A stretch of DNA of 20,564 bases. Source: a virus. Numbering within the stretch: position 1 is the first letter of the stretch; the number at the start of each line of letters is the position of its first letter. This document shows positions 1-4,943 of the stretch, piece after piece. The stretch is from positions 1 through 20,564 of the IMG/VR virus record IMGVR_UViG_3300005095_000132, one strand, 5' to 3'. The position numbers were made by a program, and so were the translations under genes. The notes beneath the pieces were generated by a model. That model saw nothing but the letters and a program-made list of their open reading frames with translations, did not search any database and was not told where the DNA came from.

Positions 1-65
1 CTTTTACGAATCACCGATTACCAATTGTCATTCGTAATAACGGAACCGATGTTTCTATACACCCT
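1..65. repeat. Non-coding left edge with inverted ATTCGTAA-type repeat
   Basis: No gene is seen here. TTACGAAT (4-11) and ATTCGTAA (30-37) form an 8-bp inverted repeat, and the 18 bases between them (CACCGATTACCAATTGTC) look like degenerate copies of the same roughly 8-bp word. Short words of this kind are, from memory, common in intergenic DNA of some Chloroflexota. This may therefore be host-type DNA or a prophage edge. That reading is inference; the repeat itself is seen. Confidence 0.4.
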
Positions 66-464
66 TTAACCACCAAGAGCCGGGCTTTCCCGGCTCTCCT
101 TCGTTTTACGACCGCCACCTCTCGGCGGTGGCACTCCCTCATCCATCGCCGCCTTGAAACGCAAAAACGCCAACGCCTCCCGCCGCGCCTCCGGCGACAT
201 CTGCGCCAGCAAATACACCGCCTGCTCAATCTCCTCATCCGCCTCCGGCTTCGGCGGCAACAACCCCGCCCGCCGAAACACCACCTCCGGCGGATAATCC
301 AGCGCGCGCGCAATCGCCCTGCAGAAATCAGGGCCGGGAGTTCGAGCGCCTGAAAGCACATTAGAGACGGCCGTTCTACTTAAACCCGCCAGCCTCGCCA
401 ATTCCGCTTGTGTTATATCTCTCTTCCTCATTTCTGAGGTGAGCCAAGTCGTAAATGTTTTCAT
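66..464 (-). CDS. XRE-family (cI/Cro-like) phage repressor
   Basis: This 132-residue protein is a likely DNA-binding repressor of the divergent early operon. Residues 18-38 form a classic helix-turn-helix (TQAELARLAGLSRTAVSNVL), followed by a helical region and a basic, glycine-rich tail. It has no C-terminal S24/LexA-like peptidase domain, so RecA-triggered self-cleavage as in lambda CI is not expected. I chose the ATG at 464 because GGGAGAG lies 7 bases upstream; a TTG at 485 would add seven residues but overlaps that site. The gene faces away from the early promoter and its 16-bp dyads, the usual layout of a phage genetic switch. It could instead be a Cro-type or host-like regulator. The DNA-binding role is well supported; the exact target is inferred. 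Confidence 0.85.
   Translation of the reverse strand: MKTFTTWLTSEMRKRDITQAELARLAGLSRTAVSNVLSGARTPGPDFCRAIARALDYPPEVVFRRAGLLPPKPEADEEIEQAVYLLAQMSPEARREALAFLRFKAAMDEGVPPPRGGGRKTKESRESPALGG
76..97. terminator. Perfect 9-bp hairpin in the 3' end of the repressor gene, possible terminator
   Basis: AGAGCCGGG (76-84) pairs fully with CCCGGCTCT (89-97) around a CTTT loop. It lies in the last codons of the repressor gene. On the minus strand it is followed by TTGGTGGTT, a poor U-tract; on the plus strand by CCTTCGTTTT. The stem is strong, but the U-tract is weak on either strand, so termination is uncertain. Confidence 0.35.
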
Positions 465-525
465 TTTGTTCTCTCCCGTTGACAATAATCATACACCAGA
501 AAACACAATCAAAGGGAAACAATTT

Positions 526-541
526 GTTATCACTTGACAAC
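526..541. promoter_or_regulatory. Candidate operator O1 overlapping the early -35 box
   Basis: GTTATCACTTGACAAC is an imperfect 16-bp dyad with six of eight base pairs matched. It covers the -35 hexamer of the early promoter and resembles the dyad centred 40 bp downstream. Binding here would block RNA polymerase. The symmetry is seen; the repressor link is inferred. Confidence 0.5.
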
Positions 542-562
542 TGCGGGCTACTATGCTAATAT
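534..562 (+). promoter_or_regulatory. Early rightward sigma70-type promoter
   Basis: TTGACA (534-539) and TAATAT (557-562) are separated by exactly 17 bp in AT-rich DNA upstream of the first early gene. The expected start point is near 569, leaving a leader of about 50 bases. The -35 box is consensus and the -10 box is a near match. It should drive the nine-gene plus-strand operon and is flanked by two operator candidates. Confidence 0.8.
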
Positions 563-565
563 GTC

Positions 566-581
566 GTTAGCGTACGATAAC
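566..581. promoter_or_regulatory. Candidate operator O2 over the early transcription start
   Basis: GTTAGCGTACGATAAC is a near-perfect 16-bp palindrome with seven of eight pairs matched (GTTA, one variable base, CGTACG, one variable base, TAAC). It covers the predicted start point of the early promoter. It shares GTT at the left end and AAC at the right end with O1, and the two centres are 40 bp apart, close to four helical turns. Confidence 0.6.
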
Positions 582-617
582 AACTTGTAACCGAACGAAA
601 ACCACAGGAGCCACCCC

Positions 618-956
618 ATGACCATAACAACAACCTTCCCCTCACAACCTCACACACACGCCCGTGCCGTTGTCAGCGCCACCACTCCGCCCCGCCCTGC
701 ACTCATCGCCCAACTGCGCCAGGCACGCGCCGCCTACGCCCGCGCCCGCGCACGCACAGAAAAAGCATGGCAAGCCTACTACCACCTCGTCGACGCCCAA
801 TATAACTGCGGCAAATGGGATTTCCAGACCCTCGAACAAGCCGCCCAGGCCGCCGAACAGGCCGAAGAAGAAAAATCCCGCCTCTACCACCGCATGAACG
901 CCATCGAAGCCCAACTCCTCGCCCTCACCCCTCACCTCTACCCCCCTAACCCCTAA
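618..956 (+). CDS. Hypothetical early protein, helical/coiled-coil
   Basis: First gene of the early operon, 112 residues, with AGGAG upstream of its ATG. I do not recognise a family. Residues 1-25 are rich in Thr, Pro and His and probably disordered. Residues 29-105 are Ala/Arg/Glu-rich with a heptad-like pattern, interrupted near residue 62 by a short NCGKWDF segment, so a helical hairpin or coiled-coil dimer is likely. Codons end mostly in C, like the following genes. The position directly behind the regulated promoter suggests an immediate-early role, but nothing in the sequence says which. Confidence 0.75.
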   Translation: MTITTTFPSQPHTHARAVVSATTPPRPALIAQLRQARAAYARARARTEKAWQAYYHLVDAQYNCGKWDFQTLEQAAQAAEQAEEEKSRLYHRMNAIEAQLLALTPHLYPPNP

Positions 957-974
957 CTCCCAAGGAGCCCCACC

Positions 975-1547
975 ATGACCACCACCCCAACCCCCAACCC
1001 CACCGACTACGCCCGCCAACTCGCCCGCGCCTACTTCGAACAGCGCGCCGCCGAAGCCCAGGCCTACCACCGCCAGCGCGAAGCCAAAGAGCGCCGCAAA
1101 GCCGAAGAAGCCTGGCAAAACGCCCTTGCCATCGAACCCCGCCTCGCCAACTTCACCCCAACCCTCACCGACCACGACGGCCTCCCCGCCATCCTCCTTG
1201 AAGGCTTCGCGCCCATTCGCCTCATCGTCCGGCGCCGTGGTGCCCCCGAAGCCAACATTGCCTACCTCATCCCATGGCACGGTCGACACGACTGGGTCTT
1301 CGAAAGCCCCTACATCGCCGAAACCCTCGAAGAAGCCCTCGCCATCGCCAAAGAGCGCGGTGACAAAGCCGTACTCGAAGAGGAATCCCCCGACCAAAGT
1401 GCACCACGCAAACACTGCCCTTTCATTAACGGCGAATGCTTGCAGCACGAATGCGTCCTTTGGGATAGCACCTACAGCGGCGGTGACGGATGCGCCTTCT
1501 CCCTCATCGCCAACAGCCTCGACGCCGCCGTTCCACGACAAATATAG
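975..1547 (+). CDS. Hypothetical protein with C-terminal four-cysteine motif
   Basis: 190 residues, with AAGGAG before the ATG. Residues 12-55 are a charged helix rich in Ala, Arg, Glu and Gln. Residues 58-130 look like a small alpha/beta domain containing IRLIVRRRG and a Trp-rich strand. The C-terminal part has C148, C155, C160 and C173 in the pattern C-P-F-x4-C-x4-C-x-L-W-x10-C, which could hold zinc or an iron-sulphur cluster. A CPF...C...C.LW motif is, from memory, found in small uncharacterised proteins of Chloroflexota, so this may be host-derived. No enzymatic residues are recognised. Function unknown; the metal site is inference from cysteine spacing. Confidence 0.8.
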   Translation: MTTTPTPNPTDYARQLARAYFEQRAAEAQAYHRQREAKERRKAEEAWQNALAIEPRLANFTPTLTDHDGLPAILLEGFAPIRLIVRRRGAPEANIAYLIPWHGRHDWVFESPYIAETLEEALAIAKERGDKAVLEEESPDQSAPRKHCPFINGECLQHECVLWDSTYSGGDGCAFSLIANSLDAAVPRQI

Positions 1548-1563
1548 CAGCATCTCCTCCAGC

Positions 1564-1619
1564 CTGCGCCCGGAAGGCACATAAGGTAGGGAACATCATT
1601 GGGGCTGCGCCTGGAAGCC
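1564..1619. repeat. Imperfect 15-bp direct repeat and hairpin before the RHH gene
   Basis: CTGCGCCCGGAAGGC (1564-1578) recurs as CTGCGCCTGGAAGCC (1605-1619), 41 bp further on. The second copy sits inside a GGGGCT (1601-1606)/AGCCCC (1616-1621) hairpin just upstream of the ribosome-binding site of the ribbon-helix-helix gene. It could be a protein-binding or translational control site. No U-tract follows, so it is not a normal terminator. Confidence 0.4.
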
Positions 1620-1643
1620 CCGCCATTACCAGGAGGTATAACC

Positions 1644-1832
1644 GTGAAAGACTCTCTTGCCAATATCAAAACTATCGCATTACATCTTGACGACAATGAC
1701 CGTCGCATCATCCAGAGCGTGGCCCAACGTACGGGCATTAAAGCAGGTGTAACTGTGTTACGCTATATCCTGCGTGAATACGCCCGCATGACTGGTCTCG
1801 ACAACAACCCCAGTGGAGAGAGCAAACCATGA
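1644..1832 (+). CDS. Ribbon-helix-helix (Arc/CopG-like) small DNA-binding protein
   Basis: 62 residues. I chose the GTG at 1644 because AGGAGG lies 7 bases upstream; an in-frame ATG at 1599 would place the hairpin region and this site inside the gene. The pattern is a short strand (IKTIALHL), helix A (DNDRRIIQSVAQRTG) and helix B (VTVLRYILREYARMTG). This matches the size and layout of ribbon-helix-helix dimers, whose paired N-terminal strands bind the DNA major groove. It may be a second early regulator, perhaps acting at the repeat just upstream or on late genes. Its stop overlaps the next ATG (ATGA), so the two are translationally coupled. Fold confidence is moderate; target unknown. Confidence 0.7.
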   Translation: MKDSLANIKTIALHLDDNDRRIIQSVAQRTGIKAGVTVLRYILREYARMTGLDNNPSGESKP

Positions 1833-2176
1833 GCATTGAGGTCACCCTCGCCGTTATCGCCCTCGCCGAGGGCGTCCTCCACTGGTTCCCCTGGCGCGCC
1901 GCCATCGGCAAACCCCTCCCCCGTATCCCCGCCTACACCCTGGGCGTTCTGGCCATCCTCGTCCCCCTCATGGCCCACGACATCACCACTGGCCACCCCG
2001 ACCACGCCATCATCATGCTCGCCGCCGCCGTCACCGCCGGAGCCAGCGTCCTCGCTGCCTACGCAATAGATTGGGTCATTGAAACCCATTGGCGCGCTCA
2101 ATCTGCTGAGGCCATCGCTGGCCAACTGGCCAAACAACTCCGCTCGGCCTGGGAGAGCGAAGATGCCGCGTCCTAA
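1829..2176 (+). CDS. Small integral membrane protein
   Basis: 115 residues. Hydrophobic stretches at about 3-20, 35-51 and 59-82 suggest two or three membrane spans, followed by a charged amphipathic tail rich in Ala, Glu and Gln. The start overlaps the previous stop by ATGA. I recognise no family. Small membrane proteins in early phage operons are sometimes superinfection-exclusion factors, but no sequence feature proves that here. The C-terminal end overlaps the next gene by 14 bases. Confidence 0.75.
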   Translation: MSIEVTLAVIALAEGVLHWFPWRAAIGKPLPRIPAYTLGVLAILVPLMAHDITTGHPDHAIIMLAAAVTAGASVLAAYAIDWVIETHWRAQSAEAIAGQLAKQLRSAWESEDAAS

Positions 2177-2405
2177 AGGCTACACCAAAACCACAGCCCA
2201 GCGCCGTGCCCTGGCCGAAGATGCCGCCGCCCACCTCGCCAAAGCCAAAGCCCTCATCCCCATCACCCGCTTGCGCATCACCCAAACCCTGCGGCGCACC
2301 GGCCCCCTCGCCGTCCTGACACCCGCCATCGAAGAACTCGCCGACGTCGAACAAGCCATCCAGCAAGCCCAGGAACTCATCACCCGCCTTGGAGTGCAAA
2401 AATGA
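2163..2405 (+). CDS. Hypothetical small basic protein
   Basis: 80 residues beginning MPRPKGYTK. I chose the ATG at 2163, with GGGAGAG just upstream, rather than an ATG at 2079 that lies deep inside the previous gene. The N-terminal 25 residues are basic (PRPKGYTKTTAQRR) and could bind nucleic acid. The rest is helical, with a Leu/Ala/Glu-rich C-terminus (IEELADVEQAIQQAQELI) suited to a coiled coil. The stop overlaps the next start (ATGA). Family and function are not recognised. Confidence 0.7.
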   Translation: MPRPKGYTKTTAQRRALAEDAAAHLAKAKALIPITRLRITQTLRRTGPLAVLTPAIEELADVEQAIQQAQELITRLGVQK

Positions 2406-2638
2406 CCACCATCACCCAAACCGCAGACCGAATCACCCAACACCCCTTCCAAATCGCCCCCGCAGACGCGCTCCTCGCCTGCGAATACCTCCTCGTCACC
2501 CTCGACTACGCCGCCGCCCTGCAAGGCGAAACCGCAGCCTACGAAAACGCACTCAGCGCCCTGCAAGCCGTCATCGCCAACCGCTTGCGAACCGGCGTCT
2601 GGTATTCCCCCGAACAAGCCTCAAATCGCAAATCCTGA
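2402..2638 (+). CDS. Hypothetical small helical protein
   Basis: 78 residues, coupled to the previous gene by an ATGA overlap. The sequence is predicted helical, with alternating Ala/Leu and polar residues and little charge bias, ending in a short polar tail. No motif is recognised. Codon use matches its neighbours, which supports it as a real gene. Function unknown. Confidence 0.65.
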   Translation: MTTITQTADRITQHPFQIAPADALLACEYLLVTLDYAAALQGETAAYENALSALQAVIANRLRTGVWYSPEQASNRKS

Positions 2639-2656
2639 CTCATCAATCATCCACCC

Positions 2657-2938
2657 ATGCGCTACAACGCCAAAACCGACCAAAACCAGGCCGAAATCGT
2701 CGCCGCCCTCCGCGCCGTAGGCGCAACCGTTCACCCCATCCACCGCCTCGGCGGCGGCCTCCCCGACCTCCTCGTCGGCTACCGCGGCCAAAACTACCTC
2801 CTCGAAGTCAAAACCGCTACAGGGCATCTTACGCCCGACGAAGCCAAATTCTTCCAAACCTGGCGCGGCCAGGTCGCCATCGTCCGTAATATCACCCAGG
2901 CACTTGCCGCAATTGATATAACCAAATCCAATCCATGA
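2657..2938 (+). CDS. VRR-NUC-type PD-(D/E)XK nuclease
   Basis: 93 residues, the usual size of stand-alone phage VRR-NUC proteins. It shows the family core in order: an N-terminal helix with QAEIVAALRAVG, the loop HRLGGGLPDLLVG with catalytic-type D37, then the strand YLLEVK with E50 and K52, and a downstream GHLTPDEAKFFQTWRG segment. The D...ExK set fits a metal-dependent endonuclease related to Holliday-junction resolvases. In a phage it may act on recombination or replication intermediates. Its last codons overlap the methyltransferase start by ATGA, so the two are made together. A restriction-like role beside the methyltransferase is possible but not shown. There is no strong Shine-Dalgarno site, so translation may depend on the upstream gene. 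Confidence 0.85.
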   Translation: MRYNAKTDQNQAEIVAALRAVGATVHPIHRLGGGLPDLLVGYRGQNYLLEVKTATGHLTPDEAKFFQTWRGQVAIVRNITQALAAIDITKSNP

Positions 2939-3678
2939 CTGGTTCTCTTGTTTTATCCCTATTCCCCGGAATAGACGTCCTCGGCTTGGGCTTCGAAGAA
3001 GCGGGCTACACGGTCGTACGCGGCCCTGACCCCATGTGCGGTAGCCTGCACGACATACGCCGGTTTCATCCCCCTACCGGAGTATTCCGCGGCGTCATCG
3101 GCGGGCCGCCGTGCCAAGCGCACAGCAAACTGGCCGTTGTGGTGCGCGCCCGCTACGGGGAAGAGGCGGTGGCCCAAGACCTCATTCCCGAATTTGCCCG
3201 CGTGGTGCTGGAAGCCCGCCCGCGCTGGTTCCTGATGGAGAACGTCCCCGGCGCACCTGCGCCGAAAACGACGGGCTATGCGGTGCACTCGTTCCTGCTC
3301 AACAACCGCTGGCTGGGACAGGAACAGAACCGGCTGCGTCGCTTCTGGTTTGGCGTTCGCGACAACGACGCCGTGGATTTACGCACTTACATTCGCGGCT
3401 GGGTTGCGCTGGAACCCGTTGCATGGTCTCCGGCGGTGCTGGCCTCCGGGGCATTCAAACACGGTCGCGGACGGGTGCGCCTGAGTGCCAAATGCGGCCC
3501 GTCGCGGGAAACCGTACGGGAGGGGTTGCGCTTGCAGGGGCTTCCCGAAGATTTCTTCGACCAGTCCCCCTTTACCGTGAAAGGCCAACAGCGGCTTATC
3601 GGCAACGCCGTACCGCTGCCAATGGCCAAGGTTCTGGGCAAGGCCATTGCGTATTGGGAAAGAAACGACAAATTGTAA
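2935..3678 (+). CDS. C5-cytosine DNA methyltransferase (compact, Dcm-type)
   Basis: 247 residues. It transfers a methyl group from S-adenosylmethionine to cytosine C5. Motif I is LSLFPGIDVLGLGFEEAG (residues 7-24). Motif IV is GGPPCQ, with catalytic Cys60. Motif VI is ENV (102-104). Motif VIII is QNRLRRFWFG (131-140). Motif X is GNAVP (223-227). The target-recognition segment between motifs VIII and IX is only about 55-60 residues, so this is a short member of a family often above 300 residues; all key catalytic motifs are nonetheless present. No partner restriction enzyme is obvious, so it is probably an orphan methylase that protects phage DNA. Base use differs from the rest of the operon: it is G-rich rather than C-rich, which suggests recent acquisition. 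Confidence 0.95.
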   Translation: MTGSLVLSLFPGIDVLGLGFEEAGYTVVRGPDPMCGSLHDIRRFHPPTGVFRGVIGGPPCQAHSKLAVVVRARYGEEAVAQDLIPEFARVVLEARPRWFLMENVPGAPAPKTTGYAVHSFLLNNRWLGQEQNRLRRFWFGVRDNDAVDLRTYIRGWVALEPVAWSPAVLASGAFKHGRGRVRLSAKCGPSRETVREGLRLQGLPEDFFDQSPFTVKGQQRLIGNAVPLPMAKVLGKAIAYWERNDKL

Positions 3679-3690
3679 GGAGAGAAAACC

Positions 3691-4074
3691 ATGACTCAAA
3701 ACACACAACCCCAAAAATCCAAACTCATCGCCCTTGCCCAACGCTGGGCAGAACTCAAAGCCGAGTGCAACCAAATCGAAGCCGAACTGGCCACACTCGC
3801 TAAAGAAATCGACGAAACCAAAGCACGCATCCCCACACCCCATGGACTCGTCGATTACAAATTTTTCCGCCGTGGCACCTACAACTGGAAAGCCATCTGC
3901 CACGCTATGGGCGTTGCCCAGCAAGCCGAAGGCCTCTTCGCCACCACGAAAGTGGACTGGCGCGCAGCCGCCCAAAACCTCATCCCAAAAGGCACACTTC
4001 AAGAAATCCTGCCAGATTACTATACTCCAGGCAAGGAACCCAAATTCAGCATCTCGCTCAAACCGCTGAAATAG
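3691..4074 (+). CDS. Hypothetical protein with N-terminal coiled coil
   Basis: 127 residues, last gene of the early operon, with AAGGAGAG upstream of its ATG. Residues 8-46 form a strong coiled-coil pattern (LAQRWAELKAECNQIEAELATL, in part). The rest is a compact alpha/beta region with several aromatic residues (VDYKFFRRGTYNWKAI) and an ending PKFSISLKPLK strand. The helix-then-globular layout loosely recalls Gam-like nuclease inhibitors, but I cannot support that name. C-rich codon use resumes here after the methyltransferase. The terminator lies about 50 bases downstream. Confidence 0.75.
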   Translation: MTQNTQPQKSKLIALAQRWAELKAECNQIEAELATLAKEIDETKARIPTPHGLVDYKFFRRGTYNWKAICHAMGVAQQAEGLFATTKVDWRAAAQNLIPKGTLQEILPDYYTPGKEPKFSISLKPLK

Positions 4075-4125
4075 AAGGGGAAAACAATGCTTCGCTTCTG
4101 AACGCCTGACCAGGTACACCAACAC

Positions 4126-4158
4126 AAAAAGCCCCGCCTGTAATGGACGGGGCTTTTT
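4126..4158. terminator. Bidirectional rho-independent terminator
   Basis: AAAAAGCCCCG (4126-4136) pairs with CGGGGCTTTTT (4148-4158) around an 11-base loop. The stem has a GC core, and on each strand the 3' arm ends in a run of T. It lies between the convergent early (plus) and late (minus) operons and should stop both transcripts. Confidence 0.92.
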
Positions 4159-4174
4159 GCATTAGTGGCACAAC

Positions 4175-4480
4175 TTACTGGGTATCAATACCAGGAACAG
4201 GGGTAATGGTATGAGCGCGCAGATATGCCACCAGCCAATCTTGGGCCATATGGAGCAGGGTAGAAGTGATAAGCGTAATGAGCCCCAGAATGGTAGCAGC
4301 ATCCAAATGCTGCCCAAGCGGCGCCAGCAGCGCAGAAATGACAATGGCCGCCGTGCGACGGGCATTGCCGGAGGGAAGCAGGTCTGTGAACTCCAGCAAA
4401 TACACGGCGACGGCCACCAACAGGCCGAGGACAAGGCCAAGAGGCCCCATCTGGGTCAGGATATCGACAACAGTTTGCAT
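4175..4480 (-). CDS. Putative holin (small membrane protein)
   Basis: 101 residues, last gene of the late operon, with AGGAGG 8 bases before the ATG at 4480. An upstream in-frame start at 4549 would lie inside the preceding gene and lacks this site. Hydrophobic segments at about 12-29, 44-58 and 64-82 fit a two- or three-span inner-membrane protein, with a short polar C-terminal tail. Holins are defined by this size and topology and by position next to the endolysin, and sequence is rarely conserved. The role, timing membrane permeabilisation so that the endolysin reaches the wall, is inferred from the context. Confidence 0.65.
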   Translation of the reverse strand: MQTVVDILTQMGPLGLVLGLLVAVAVYLLEFTDLLPSGNARRTAAIVISALLAPLGQHLDAATILGLITLITSTLLHMAQDWLVAYLRAHTITPVPGIDTQ

Positions 4481-4490
4481 TTTGTTCCTC

Positions 4491-4940
4491 CTAATGAAAT
4501 AGGGAGTGGGCAATATATTTACCCATCTCGTATAGGGTTGGTGTGGCAAGGGCGCTAAGCACCCATATTGCCACTTTCTTCATAGTCTGATACGACTTCT
4601 TCACAGCATCAAGGTCTTGCGACATCTGCGGTATCTTGGCAAGTTCTGGCTGCACTTGGGACTGACAAAGACTTTCTTGCGCTCTCAACCGCTCGGCAAG
4701 GCCGGGTTTGCCATTGCCTGTCAGCAATTCTATGGCCTTTCGTGACACGTCAATGGCCTGACGCACATCCTTTGCCTGCAAATCCAAACGAGTGGTTAAG
4801 TCATTGATTGCCTTGATAAGGTCAGCAAGTTGCGCCTCATGACTCTCCGTCCTGGCATGATTGCTCTCGCTCAGTGCTTCCAGGCGGGCAAGTTTTGTTG
4901 ATATCTCTCTGAGCGCTTCAATGATTTCACTGTTTTCCAC
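4491..4940 (-). CDS. Coiled-coil protein with C-terminal membrane anchor, lysis-associated
   Basis: 149 residues. I chose the GTG at 4940, three bases after the endolysin stop, with only a weak GGTGA in front; translation probably continues from the upstream gene. Residues 1-60 have a heptad-like charged pattern (IIEALREISTKLARLEAL), followed by a second helical region. The C-terminal 28 residues form a likely membrane span (VAIWVLSALATPTLYEMG). Small tail-anchored coiled-coil proteins of this layout (XhlA-like) occur in Gram-positive lysis cassettes, but this one is longer than those. It lies between endolysin and holin candidate, so a lysis accessory or second holin is the best guess. Confidence 0.65.
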   Translation of the reverse strand: MENSEIIEALREISTKLARLEALSESNHARTESHEAQLADLIKAINDLTTRLDLQAKDVRQAIDVSRKAIELLTGNGKPGLAERLRAQESLCQSQVQPELAKIPQMSQDLDAVKKSYQTMKKVAIWVLSALATPTLYEMGKYIAHSLFH

Positions 4941-4943
4941 GGG

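Noticed and set aside
481-525. Minus-strand promoter for the repressor (TTGATT, 16 bp, GATTAT, or TATGAT at 488-493)
   Set aside because: A promoter must exist, but each candidate has a weak -35 or wrong spacing, so none can be chosen.
642-1580. Long minus-strand open frame of 312 codons opposite the first two early genes
   Set aside because: The translation is a low-complexity Gly/Val/Glu-rich mirror of C-ending codons on the plus strand. The plus-strand genes there have good ribosome-binding sites and normal composition.
4087-4101. Four-codon frame (MLRF) after a GAAGGGGA site downstream of the last early gene
   Set aside because: It has a fair ribosome-binding site but is too short to support as a gene.
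3379-4125. Minus-strand open frame of 248 codons opposite the methyltransferase end and the next gene
   Set aside because: It is antisense to a methyltransferase whose motifs are all intact, and its translation shows no recognisable domain.
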